Assembly (NCBI GenBank): GCA_944322355.1
Contig: CALUOT010000030.1
Span: 1 to 32,191, forward strand
Reading direction: 5' to 3'
Length of the DNA: 32,191 bases
Origin: an uncultured Bacteroides sp.
GTDB lineage: Bacteria; Bacteroidota; Bacteroidia; Bacteroidales; Bacteroidaceae
Of the stretch, positions 8,252 through 17,435 are shown one piece after another (the stretch's first letter is position 1; every line of letters begins with the position of its first letter). The notes beneath the pieces are model-generated. The model was not told the DNA's origin and made no database searches. It saw nothing but the letters and a program-made list of their open reading frames with translations. The position numbers and the translations under genes are program-made.

Positions 8252-9565
8252 TCAAAACTGTATGCGAAAACGGGTCAATCCATCCTCACACGTACGAAGC
8301 GAAAAGATGCACTTATGCCGTGTCAGCACTTCACGAATAAACACCAAACCGATGCCTTGCCCATTGGGCTTGGTCGAAAAGAAAGGGCTGAAAAGTTTGG
8401 ATTCCACCTCCGGCGTAATGCCTCCTCCATTATCCACGACTTCTACCACCGAAGGAGCCTCCGTACGCACCCATATTTCACCAGGCATACCGGGATCGAG
8501 CTTCACTCTTTCGGCAATACTCTCCACGGCATTCTTGATGATATTCACCAGTACCTGTTCGAACAAGGTTTCATCAATTTTCACGTCTTTCACTTCCTTG
8601 TCACAGGCGATGTGCAACTTCACCCGATGCTCTTCGCACATACCATCCATAAAACGGGCGCAATTCATCACCACTTCGTTTAAGTTGTGATCCGACACTT
8701 TCGGTTCGGGAATCTTGACTACATCGGCAAAACGGGTAATGAAATGGCTCATGGAAAAACAACGCTCGATACAAACCCGCATCACCTCGCAAATATCCCC
8801 CATCTCGGGTTCCTCCTCCAAAGCCTGATGAACCGTATCAAGTGTCGAAGTAATACCGGCCGTGGTATTATTCACCTCATGAGCTATCATGCGAATCACC
8901 TTCTCGTATGCCTTCCGTTCGGCACGCATCAATTCGTCGGTCATACGCTCTATCAGGTAAAACGGATGAGGAAAACCACAATCCACAAAAGAAGAACGTG
9001 TACATTTATAAATATTGGCATCGTTCAGACGCACCACCGTGGTCATATCGGGCTTCAAAAGAGCCAATTCCCGGGCCAAGGGAGAAGGGATATCACTCAG
9101 CAGTTTACCCATTGTTTGAGATTCTGATACACCCAACATTTTGATGGCCATCGGATTCAGCTGAGACACTTCATCCGTGAAGTCGGTAATGATGACTCCC
9201 ATCGGCGAAGCTTTGATAAGCAAATCCAGAAAATGATTCTGTTCACGCAGACGCAAACGTTCTTGCTTCAACTGATCCATCATGCGATTGAAGATATTCA
9301 CGATGCGGTCGGCCTCATATTGTTTTACCGGACCCAACCGGCTACTGAAATCCTGTTCGCGCAAAAGCTCCATACCGTTACCTATCGTATTCATGGGTTT
9401 CACAATCTTGTTGTAAAACACCAGCAGATAACAAAGAATAAGCAGAATAAAACCGGTCAGGACATATAAATGAAGCAGTGGCTTCTCAGGTGGCAGAAAA
9501 CACAAAGCTATACATAGTCCCACCAGCAACAAAGCCCAGACGTAGAAATAAGATTTAATACGCAT
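8252..9565 (-). CDS. NtrB-like sensor histidine kinase
   Basis: The 437-residue inner-membrane kinase has two membrane helices (about 8-24 and 33-52) with almost no periplasmic loop. A HAMP-like linker (53-105) and a PAS-like region (about 106-215) follow. The H-box MIAHEVNN holds the phospho-acceptor His229. The ATPase domain has an N-box (Asn345), G1 DNGGG (378-382) and G2 GQGIGL (402-407). The tiny extracellular part suggests it senses a membrane or internal signal. It starts 6 bases after the response-regulator stop, so the two form an operon and a cognate pair. Confidence 0.93.
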   Translation of the reverse strand: MRIKSYFYVWALLLVGLCIALCFLPPEKPLLHLYVLTGFILLILCYLLVFYNKIVKPMNTIGNGMELLREQDFSSRLGPVKQYEADRIVNIFNRMMDQLKQERLRLREQNHFLDLLIKASPMGVIITDFTDEVSQLNPMAIKMLGVSESQTMGKLLSDIPSPLARELALLKPDMTTVVRLNDANIYKCTRSSFVDCGFPHPFYLIERMTDELMRAERKAYEKVIRMIAHEVNNTTAGITSTLDTVHQALEEEPEMGDICEVMRVCIERCFSMSHFITRFADVVKIPEPKVSDHNLNEVVMNCARFMDGMCEEHRVKLHIACDKEVKDVKIDETLFEQVLVNIIKNAVESIAERVKLDPGMPGEIWVRTEAPSVVEVVDNGGGITPEVESKLFSPFFSTKPNGQGIGLVFIREVLTRHKCIFSLRTCEDGLTRFRIQF

Positions 9566-9571
9566 ACCGAA

Positions 9572-10930
9572 TCAATCACCTACCGATATTCCATACTTCT
9601 CCAGACGCCGATACAAGGCCGCTCGACTGATGCCCAACGAAGTGGCCGCCTGACTCAGATTACCTTTGCATTGGTCCAACGTCTGCAAGATGGTGCGACG
9701 TTCTATCTCATCCAGTGTCAGCCCTGCCAACGAAGTTCCTTCCGCGGCCTTAGGTGGCTCGCCCTCCCGATGATACTGACGCTCGAAGTCGGAAGCATCG
9801 AGCACTTTCTTCCCACTGACCAACACGGTGCGCTCCACCAAATTTTTCAGTTCACGGATATTGCCCGGATAAGGCAAGCGAGACAAGAAGTTCAAAGCAT
9901 CGGCCGAGAAGTCCGTCCGTGGCAGGTTGTTCAACTGTGCCTGGAGGTCGGCAAAGTGGCGTACCAACAAGGGAATATCCTCCCGACGTTCGCGCAAAGC
10001 AGGAAGTTTCACAGTAATCAAATTGATACGATAGAAAAGATCCTCCCGAAACGTATGCTCGGCCACCATTTTATGCAAGTCGGCATTCGTGGCCGACACC
10101 ACCCGCACATCTACCTTCCGGGGACGACTATCACCCAGCACCTCGAATGTCTGGTCCTGAAGTACCCGCAACAACTTCACTTGACACGAAAAGTTCAAAT
10201 CGCCTATCTCATCCAAGAAAATAGTACCCTTGTCTGCCAACTCGAAACGGCCCACCCGGTCGGCCGAGGCATCGGTAAAAGCACCTTTCTTATGCCCGAA
10301 CATCTCGCTTTCAAAAAGACTTTGCGAAATGCCGCCCAAATTCACCTTGACAAAAGGTTGCTTCTCGCGCTGACTATTAATATGAATAGCTTCGGCTATC
10401 AATTCCTTGCCCGTCCCGCTCTCGCCGGTTATCAACACCGGAGCATTAGTGCGGGCTACCCGTCCCACGGTAGCCAACACGTCCATCAACCCCTTCGATT
10501 TACCGATGATATGTCCCCGTTTCAATTCGGTTCCGTCCCTCTCCACACCGGCTTCGACAGGAGCCGAGAGTTGCAAAGCCGTTTCGATGCGTTGCAACAA
10601 AGCCGCATTGTTCCACGGCTTGGTGATAAAGTCGAACGCACCGGCCTGCATGCCCTGTACGGCCAGTTCAATACTTCCCCATGCCGTCATCAGGATAACC
10701 GGCACCCGGGGACGGAATATTTTGACCTGCTTGAGCAACGTCAGTCCTTCCTCGCCCGTCGTAGAGAGCGTAAAGTTCATATCCATCAGTATCAGTGCGG
10801 GCGACTCTGCCCTCACCACCTCGATGGCTTCTCGGGGATTTGACGCCGTCTTAGTTTCATATTTAGCCCTCTTCAGCATAAAACTGAGCGAGGAACGTAC
10901 GGCACTATCATCATCGACTATCAATATCAT
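9572..10930 (-). CDS. Sigma-54-dependent response regulator (NtrC family)
   Basis: I place the start at 10930 because MILIVDDDSAV begins a receiver domain directly; a longer upstream reading adds 17 unrelated residues. The 452 residues comprise a receiver (acidic Asp6-8, phospho-acceptor Asp50, Thr82, Lys104), an AAA+ domain with Walker A GESGTGKE and Walker B IFLDEIG, and a C-terminal Fis-type helix-turn-helix (NLSQAATSLGISRAALYRRL). The sigma-54 contact loop reads GAFTDA where enterobacterial activators have GAFTGA. It should activate promoters of the kind found before tolC, which is the gene just upstream. The kinase follows immediately. Confidence 0.94.
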   Translation of the reverse strand: MILIVDDDSAVRSSLSFMLKRAKYETKTASNPREAIEVVRAESPALILMDMNFTLSTTGEEGLTLLKQVKIFRPRVPVILMTAWGSIELAVQGMQAGAFDFITKPWNNAALLQRIETALQLSAPVEAGVERDGTELKRGHIIGKSKGLMDVLATVGRVARTNAPVLITGESGTGKELIAEAIHINSQREKQPFVKVNLGGISQSLFESEMFGHKKGAFTDASADRVGRFELADKGTIFLDEIGDLNFSCQVKLLRVLQDQTFEVLGDSRPRKVDVRVVSATNADLHKMVAEHTFREDLFYRINLITVKLPALRERREDIPLLVRHFADLQAQLNNLPRTDFSADALNFLSRLPYPGNIRELKNLVERTVLVSGKKVLDASDFERQYHREGEPPKAAEGTSLAGLTLDEIERRTILQTLDQCKGNLSQAATSLGISRAALYRRLEKYGISVGD

Positions 10931-10962
10931 AACTTCCAGAAATTTATTCAATGGTTTGCGGG

Positions 10963-10970
10963 CAAAAATA
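10963..10970 (-). promoter_or_regulatory. Possible internal promoter before the response regulator
   Basis: TATTTTTG on the minus strand matches TAnnTTTG, 32 bases before the start at 10930, in the 128-base gap after tolC. No convincing -33 element was found, so read-through from tolC may also drive the two-component genes. Confidence 0.4.
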
Positions 10971-11058
10971 ACAAAATCCAATCGAATCTTAAAAAATTAT
11001 CCTTCAAATTGCAGGGCAAGCCAAAGTTTACCGGCGGTTTACACCAGATAAACGGTCT

Positions 11059-12549
11059 TCATCGCCTTACCACATCTTCGAAATCGACTTCCAATTCCGT
11101 ATTGCGCTCAAAGTCCCACAACGTCAAGCTACGCAACTGATAGAAGTAATACCAAAAATAATACAATTCGGAAATGTGTGTCTGACGGGCTTCGTCTTTG
11201 GAGTTCTGGGCATCATTCAGGTCAAGGGTACTGATTTTGCCAATCATGAAAGTTTCCACACTGGTCTGATAACGCTTCTCGGCAATGCGGTCCGCCTCTT
11301 CGGCGATGCGCAATTGCTGGGCCTGGTTGTTATAGTTCTCCACCAGCAGGAAGATGTTTTGATTGAACTCCATCTGTTCCTGCCTGATTTGCGACATCAC
11401 CACGTCCCGATTGCTCTTGGCCACTTTCACCTGCCCGCGCCGTTTACCCCAGTCCAGGATAGGAATGGTAAAACCTACCTGCACCACCTGATTGTTTAAA
11501 AGGTTATGATAGGCCGACTTGAACGTATTGTTTTGTCCCGAATAACCGATGCTGGCCGTCAGGTTAATGCTACGCAGATTACCCTTCGCCGTCGCTACCT
11601 CATAGTCGGCTTCCAACTGACGCCGACGGATATTCTGTGCAAAAGAGTTCCGCTCCAAAGCCTTGTTCAATACATCTTTATATCCAATGTTAATGTCCGG
11701 CACGGACTCAGGCAAAACGGGATTCAGCACCTCCTGCTCGGAGACTCCCAGGAACGAGCGGAGTTGGAACATATTGGCATTCAGGTTGCTTTCGGCTTCC
11801 GTCACATCAGCCTCCCCCTGCAAGGCATTCAGCTTCAGTTGGAGCAAGTCGTTCTCCGAAATCTGCCCCATCTTGCGCTTGGCGATGGCCACCTCATACA
11901 GGCGGTCGGCGTTCTCCTTATTCTGGCGGGCCGTGGCCAAGGTTTCTTTAGACAGCAGCAGATTGAAGAAATACGTGATGGTGGTCATCGTCACTTCCTC
12001 CGTGGCCGTTATAAAAGCTGCCTTCGCCTCGGCATAACGCACCGGCTCAATACGACGATTCCACTTCAACGTATTCACACCAAAAATAGGTTGCGTCAAT
12101 TGCAAACTGACCGGCACAGACATGAATTGATGAAAACTGTCGGACCCCAACTGCTTTATATAATCCAACGAAGTGGTGAGCGACAACGTACCACCCGTCA
12201 GCCAAATGTTCTGGTCGATGGAAACTTGCCCCGAAAGTCCCAGCGAATTATTCCGCACAAAGGTATACGAACCGTCGGAATTCTGATAACTGCTATACGA
12301 CTTGTTATAACTGGGTAAAGTGCCGGTAAAGTTCACTTCCGGCAACAAGTCAGCCCGGAAAGTCCGATATTCCCAATAAGCCGTTTTCAGTTCATTCAAG
12401 GCCACCGCCGCATCTACCGATTGCACTCGGGCCAAAGCAATGGCTTCGGACAGCGTAATGTCTCGCGTATAAGTCAAGGTATCGTTTTGGGCAAACGTAA
12501 AAGCCTGCACACACAGGCAACAGGCCGCTAATAAGATATTCTTCTTCAT
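11059..12549 (-). CDS. TolC-family outer-membrane efflux protein
   Basis: The start at 12549 gives a clear signal peptide (MKKNILLAACC to AFTFAQ, residues 1-21); an upstream extension lacks one. The 496-residue protein has the two-fold repeat of long helices typical of outer-membrane channels (DITLSEAIALA, IALARVQSVD; second half YKDVLNKALERN). It contains ILDWGKRRGQVKVAKSNRD before the second coiled-coil. It should provide the outer-membrane exit for an ABC or RND exporter. It lies between the peptide exporter and a two-component system and has its own sigma-54-type promoter, so it may belong to either or both. Confidence 0.93.
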   Translation of the reverse strand: MKKNILLAACCLCVQAFTFAQNDTLTYTRDITLSEAIALARVQSVDAAVALNELKTAYWEYRTFRADLLPEVNFTGTLPSYNKSYSSYQNSDGSYTFVRNNSLGLSGQVSIDQNIWLTGGTLSLTTSLDYIKQLGSDSFHQFMSVPVSLQLTQPIFGVNTLKWNRRIEPVRYAEAKAAFITATEEVTMTTITYFFNLLLSKETLATARQNKENADRLYEVAIAKRKMGQISENDLLQLKLNALQGEADVTEAESNLNANMFQLRSFLGVSEQEVLNPVLPESVPDINIGYKDVLNKALERNSFAQNIRRRQLEADYEVATAKGNLRSINLTASIGYSGQNNTFKSAYHNLLNNQVVQVGFTIPILDWGKRRGQVKVAKSNRDVVMSQIRQEQMEFNQNIFLLVENYNNQAQQLRIAEEADRIAEKRYQTSVETFMIGKISTLDLNDAQNSKDEARQTHISELYYFWYYFYQLRSLTLWDFERNTELEVDFEDVVRR

Positions 12550-12584
12550 TGTTCCGTATAACTTGGTTTTCTGCCCAACTACGG

Positions 12585-12599
12585 ACAAAGAACGTGCCA
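12585..12599 (-). promoter_or_regulatory. Sigma-54 (-24/-12) promoter of tolC
   Basis: On the minus strand TGGCACGTTCTTTGT matches TGGCACG-N4-TTGC except for the last base. Spacing between the GG and the -12 element is exact. Transcription would start near 12573, leaving a leader of about 25 bases before the tolC ATG. A sigma-54 activator gene lies downstream in the same direction. Confidence 0.7.
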
Positions 12600-12630
12600 A
12601 CATGCCAGAAAGGCTTCTGGCAAGGATCAG

Positions 12631-12669
12631 TGTTCATTTTCGGACACTTAGATTGTCCGAAAACGAACA
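12631..12669 (-). promoter_or_regulatory. Paired dyads, candidate activator binding sites
   Basis: Two 16-base imperfect palindromes (+ strand): TGTTCATTTTCGGACA at 12631-12646 and TGTCCGAAAACGAACA at 12654-12669. They are inverted copies of each other (15 of 16 bases) with a 7-base gap, centres 23 bases apart. They lie about 60-95 bases upstream of the predicted start of tolC transcription, where NtrC-type enhancers are usual. The pair could also fold as a 16-bp hairpin. It overlaps the last codons of the adaptor stub. Confidence 0.6.
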
Positions 12670-12876
12670 TTGCAACCGTTCATAGAAGGTCTTTCCCGCA
12701 TTCTCCGGATGGGCGCCCCCGCTGGTGTCGGGCAGAGGCAGCAAGAAAGCTAAGGCCAATAACACCGCCACCAGCAAAGCCGCTAAGGTAATGCCGTTTC
12801 TCACCATAGGCGGAAGCTTCTGTCCGATGACCTTCCGCACATTTTCACTTCGCAGTTCCCTATTATCCATTTCCAC
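12634..12876 (-). CDS. HlyD-type adaptor N-terminal stub
   Basis: This 80-residue reading frame starts directly after the exporter stop codon. Residues about 4-30 (RELRSENVRKVIGQKLPPMVRNG) and the following membrane helix (ITLAALLVAVLLALAFLLPL) look like the start of Bacteroides HlyD-family membrane-fusion proteins. The several hundred residues that form the periplasmic coiled-coil and barrel are absent. The remaining 32 residues are not recognised. It is either a truncated gene or a small membrane protein in its own right. With no full adaptor in the window, ABC and TolC are not linked here. Membership of the HlyD family is from memory of the N-terminal pattern. Confidence 0.55.
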   Translation of the reverse strand: MEMDNRELRSENVRKVIGQKLPPMVRNGITLAALLVAVLLALAFLLPLPDTSGGAHPENAGKTFYERLQCSFSDNLSVRK

Positions 12877-15083
12877 TCACCTTCCTAATTCCAATTGGTT
12901 TTTCACTAAGCGATAGTATGCCCCTTGCGCGGCTGCCAGCTCCTCGTGCGTACCGGTTTCTACGATACGTCCTTGCTCCACCAAGACAATCTGGTCGGCA
13001 TGACGCACCGTGCTCAGCCGATGAGCCACTACCACCACCGTCTTTCCCCGATAGAACGCCGCCAGATTCTCCACAATGGCCCGCTCGTTATTGGCATCCA
13101 GCGCATTCGTCGCCTCGTCCAGAAAGATGTATTGCGGATTCTTATACACCGCACGGGCTATCAGGATACGCTGCTTCTGCCCCTGGCTCAGCCCCACCCC
13201 GTCCTGTCCAATCAGCGTGTTATACTTCAGGGGCAGATGGTCAATATACTCGTCGATACAAGCGATGCGGGCGGCTTCCGCCATCCGCTCCCGGTCTATC
13301 TCCCCGTCATCCACCGCAATGTTCCGCGCGATGCTTTCCGAGAAAATCACCCCGTCCTGCATCACCACCCCGCACTGCCTGCGCCACCACTTCAGGTTAT
13401 AACGGTCGATGTTCTCCGAACCGATGCTTATCTCTCCGCCCGACACCCGGTAATAACCCAGCAACAGCTTGATGAGCGTCGTCTTTCCGCTGCCGCTTGC
13501 CCCCACAATCGCCGTCACCTTTCCTTCGGGAATACAGAAATCCACCCCATCCAGTGTTTTGCGCAACGCATGTGGGTCATACTTGAAGTCCACGTGCCGC
13601 ACGTACAGGCTTCGGTCACCCGGCGGAAAAGCAGTCAACGCCTGTGGGTTGCTTTCCTCGTTCTTCATCTCGTGTATCTCGTTGATACGCTCCAGACTGA
13701 TTTTCACATCCTGCAAGGAGTAGACAAACTGAATCAGCTGACTGATGGGCGCATTCAACTGTCCGATGATGTACTGCACCGCCAGCATCATACCCAGGGT
13801 CATTTGTCCCTCGATGACCGCCGTAGCCGCTACCACCGTAATGACCAGATTCTTCAACTCATTGATGAAAATGCTTCCCGCCTCCTGCGTCTGTTGCAGC
13901 TTCAGGCTTTTCAGGTTCGTCTCAAACAGCTCCGCCTGCACGTCCTCCCACTCCCAGCGTCGGCGTTGCTCGCAGTCCTGCAACTTGATTTCCTGCATCG
14001 AGGTCAAGAAGCGGTACGTGCAGTTATTGTTCTTCGCCTGCTTCTCGAAATACAGGTAGTCTATCAGCTTACGACGACGCAGAAACAACGTAATCCAGCC
14101 CGCATAGCACAGGCTTCCCACCAAGAAAATGAGGAATACCGTGGTATGATAGCTCCACAACACCGCACCGAACACCCCAAAGCTCAGCACGGAAAACATC
14201 ACCGACAGCGTCTGCGTGGTGAGGAACTGCTCCACCCGTTTGTGGTCGGCCATGCGCTGCATCAGGTCGCCCATCAGCTTGGTGTCGAAGAACTGCATGG
14301 GCAACTTCAGCAGCTTGATGAAGAAGTCGCTTACCAAGGAAATATTAATGCACACACTGATATGCAGCAAGATCCACCGTCGGATGAAGTCCACCGCCGT
14401 ACGGCTCAGCACCAGCATCAACTGCCCCAGCAAGATGAGGTAGACAAAGCCGATGTCCTGTTGCCGGATGCCCACATCCACAATGGCTTGTGTCAGGAAG
14501 GGAAAAAGCAGTTGCAGCACGCAGCCCAGCAGCAGTCCCAGCACGATTTGCCCGAAGTAGCGGCGGTATTGCCGGATGTAACCGAACAAGAACTTGAACG
14601 AACGTTTCTCCGAAGCCTCCCCTTCCCCGGCGGAGAAGCGGTAGAAGTCGGGTGTAGGTTGCAGGAAGAGCGCAATGCCCCGTTCCTTCCCGCCGGACAC
14701 CGTACTGACCCAACCCTCCCGGAACTCCTCTTCCGAGTAAGTCAGCAGTCCCTTGCCGGGGTCGGCCACGCAGTACTTCCGTTTCCGCTTTCCCTTTACG
14801 CGATGGAGCACCACGAAATGGTTCTGGTTCCAATGCAGAATGCAAGGAAGAGGGGGATTTTGCTGAAATTGATGTAAAGCCACCTTGCCCGAAGTCGTTT
14901 GAAACCCCAACCTTTGCGCTGCTTGGCTGATGGCCAATAACGATACCCCTCTGTAGAAGCCATGCAATACTCGGACAACATTTGGCAAGAATATTCCCTG
15001 CCAAAGTATTTACAGACCATTTGCAGGCAGGCGATGCCGCACTGCATACTGTCGTGCTGTTTGTAATAGGGAAATTTCCTCAT
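12877..15083 (-). pseudogene. C39-peptidase ABC exporter, frameshifted
   Basis: The expected product is a bifunctional exporter that cleaves double-glycine leaders and pumps out the peptide. The start at 15083 overlaps the previous stop (ATGA) and gives FPYYKQHDSMQCGIACLQMV with catalytic Cys15. After CMASTEG the sequence leaves the family; VSLLAISQAAQRLGF continues it in the next frame. The switch falls in a GGGG run (14946-14949); five Gs would restore one 735-residue frame with His89 (QNHFVVL) and Asp108 (VADPGKG). Downstream are a membrane region and an ABC domain (Walker A GASGSGKTT, signature LSQGQKQR, Walker B IFLDEAT), all intact. Causes could be mutation, sequencing error or programmed slippage. 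The TTG at 14988 as a start is an artefact. Confidence 0.88.
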
Positions 15084-17386
15084 AATCTACCTTTCTCTTC
15101 ATTGCCCGCTCCACGACCTTTATACTTACTCTGCGTAGAATTGAAAAAATAGCGGACAACAACCTGCACCTTGCGTGAGTCGCTATAGTTGTCCCGATAA
15201 CTGTAATGATAAGGACTGTATGTTTTGGATTTATTATAGGAAGTCTTCAAGATGTCCGACGCTTGAAGATGTACTTGTAACTTATTATTAAGACACCATT
15301 TGCTCAGGCTAATCCCCAACCTGGCATTATGCCTTTGGTGCGAAGTCCCGCTGTGCCCATTGGTCGCTAATGTGAAATCGGCTCTTGCCGTTACTCTCCA
15401 TGGCAACGTAAAGGCATTATAGAACTTAAAACGGAAAATAGGGTTATCCAATGGTTCGGTGATGCCTAATTTTTCTTCATTAATAAATTGCCGACTAACC
15501 TGTATACTATATGTCGGTTGCCAGAACTTGATTTTTGGAGATGCTGAAATCTGCGCATTGATTTCGTCCACCTTATCAAAGTTATCAAAGGTAAACAGAA
15601 TGGCTTCATCGTTATACATCCGATATACGTTCAGCATCTCGTCTTTCATGCGCACAAAACTTGCCGAAGCATACAGCCAAGAATAGGAAAAGTTCAAGGA
15701 TAGGTCATGATAAGTGGCAGGCTGTATCAACGGATTGCCGCCCTCATACATGTAACGGTCATTGTATTGCACGTTGCTATTCAACATATAATAAGGAGGA
15801 CGCGTTTTCTTGACGGTATAGCTCAACTTGGTTTGTACGTTACCCCACCGACTTCCTATAGAGATATTAGGTAATAGATCATTATATCTCCGGCTCTGCT
15901 CGGCTATGCGTACATCACTTTCGTAATAGTTGGAAACAGTGTTCTGAAAACGCAAACCGGCATTAAAAGTCCAATTATCGTAAGAAAGAGCATATTCAGC
16001 AAAAGCCGATGTATTACTTTCGACAATCTTATCATCCGCTGAAACTAATAGTTCTTGTTCATTATAAAATACATTGGTACGGTGTGTATAAGTATATTCT
16101 CCACCGAAACTTAATGTCCCCCTTCCTACTGGACGGGTTAAGACCAATCTGGCAGCAATCATATTGGCATCTGACTTATTATGAGTGGTGATGTCTTGAT
16201 TCGGTACGTCCGATATAAACTCTCGGGTATATTGATCTTTCAACGATTGACGAAATAGGGCATCTGCATTAAAATCTATAGTCCACCGTCCCGTCTTACC
16301 CATATAATAAGCATTCACTAAATGGTTCACACCGGAAGGCATATCTATTTCTGTATCATAATGTAGTCTTTCCTCCTGTCCAGCTATTGTGGTAGCAAGC
16401 ATATCACTCTGCATACGTGCGTCTGCCGGCTGTTTGTCTACAGTATATTGCGCACCAAATGAATGTTTTTTGTTAAATTCATAGTTCAAACCCACGATAC
16501 CAGAAAAATAACGAAAATGAGAAAGGATATCGGTTGAACTGTTTTGCCGAGATTTCCCGTAAATTTCCTGCATATTTGTCTGTTCTTGTTTTAGATAATT
16601 GTCACTGATATAGAAATTTCCGAAAACATCCCAGTTGTTTTTTCGATAGTTGAGATAGAACATGCCGATATATCCGCTCCGGTGTGCTTGTTGGAAAGAA
16701 CCTTGAACAGTACCACTAAGTCCTTCACCTGCTTTCTTTTTAGTCTTAATGCGAATCACAGCCTTTACAGTATTATCATATCTGGCACCCGGATTACTGA
16801 CAACTTCCACTTGTTCAATATCGTTAGAACTCAACCGCTCAAGTACGGATGAGTCATACAAGGGACGCCCGTTCAAGTAGATAACGGCACTCCCTTTGCC
16901 AAATACACTATAGCTCCCTTCTTCTCCCTCCACATTGGGCAATTTGGAAAGTACATCGTTGGCACTACCCGCCTCGCTCAATACACTTCCAGCAATTTGA
17001 GTTGTCATACCTTCCGCAGTTAACTGAAACCGAGGACGTTTGGCAGTCACCATAGTTTCTTGTAGCATTCGAGCCGACGGGGTAAGGGTTATATCTCCCA
17101 AATTCCCAGTCTGGTATGATAAAAACTTATTGTCATAGCCCACAAAGGAAACGCGAATAAGTTTTCCATGACTATTTGATGCAAGTTCAAACCATCCTTC
17201 AGCATTGCTTATACTTCCAGCGATAAAAGTTGAGTCGGCTGACAAGAGGACTATATTCGCAAACTCAATCGGACAGTTGTTTTCATCCAAGATACGACCG
17301 TTCAAATTTTGCCCGCAAACTGCCACCGTAACACATATCAATACTCCGCCCAAAAGATATCGCCAAATAAAATCAAACTTTCTCAT
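15080..17386 (-). CDS. Outer-membrane beta-barrel protein with carboxypeptidase-like and plug domains
   Basis: The 768-residue protein has a signal peptide (about 1-25), a carboxypeptidase-regulatory-like domain (NLNGRILDENNCPIEFANIVLL, about 27-107), and a TonB-plug-like domain (to about 215, with VIYLNGRPLY and IEQVEVVSNPGARYD). A long beta-barrel of the OMP_b-brl_3 type follows. It probably sits in the outer membrane and may bind or admit a ligand. A TonB-receptor-like barrel between the maturase and exporter genes suggests peptide uptake, self-recognition or immunity, but this is inference. It overlaps the exporter gene by 4 bases and follows the maturase by 49. By eye it is more AT-rich than the exporter. 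Confidence 0.87.
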   Translation of the reverse strand: MRKFDFIWRYLLGGVLICVTVAVCGQNLNGRILDENNCPIEFANIVLLSADSTFIAGSISNAEGWFELASNSHGKLIRVSFVGYDNKFLSYQTGNLGDITLTPSARMLQETMVTAKRPRFQLTAEGMTTQIAGSVLSEAGSANDVLSKLPNVEGEEGSYSVFGKGSAVIYLNGRPLYDSSVLERLSSNDIEQVEVVSNPGARYDNTVKAVIRIKTKKKAGEGLSGTVQGSFQQAHRSGYIGMFYLNYRKNNWDVFGNFYISDNYLKQEQTNMQEIYGKSRQNSSTDILSHFRYFSGIVGLNYEFNKKHSFGAQYTVDKQPADARMQSDMLATTIAGQEERLHYDTEIDMPSGVNHLVNAYYMGKTGRWTIDFNADALFRQSLKDQYTREFISDVPNQDITTHNKSDANMIAARLVLTRPVGRGTLSFGGEYTYTHRTNVFYNEQELLVSADDKIVESNTSAFAEYALSYDNWTFNAGLRFQNTVSNYYESDVRIAEQSRRYNDLLPNISIGSRWGNVQTKLSYTVKKTRPPYYMLNSNVQYNDRYMYEGGNPLIQPATYHDLSLNFSYSWLYASASFVRMKDEMLNVYRMYNDEAILFTFDNFDKVDEINAQISASPKIKFWQPTYSIQVSRQFINEEKLGITEPLDNPIFRFKFYNAFTLPWRVTARADFTLATNGHSGTSHQRHNARLGISLSKWCLNNKLQVHLQASDILKTSYNKSKTYSPYHYSYRDNYSDSRKVQVVVRYFFNSTQSKYKGRGAGNEEKGRL

Positions 17387-17435
17387 TTTTCAGTTCAACT
17401 TTTCAACATAAAAATAGCAATCATTCAACAACCGA

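Noticed and set aside
9671-10843. 390-codon plus-strand frame
   Set aside because: Antisense to the response regulator; no recognisable motif.
12925-14877. 650-codon open frame on the plus strand
   Set aside because: It lies antisense to the exporter gene, whose minus-strand frame has clear ABC motifs. The plus-strand product is a His/Gln-rich string without domains.
14796-14988. Exporter start at the TTG at 14988
   Set aside because: It would lose the catalytic Cys, and the residues up to the frameshift point do not match the family. The ATG at 15083 overlaps the preceding stop and gives the true N-terminus.
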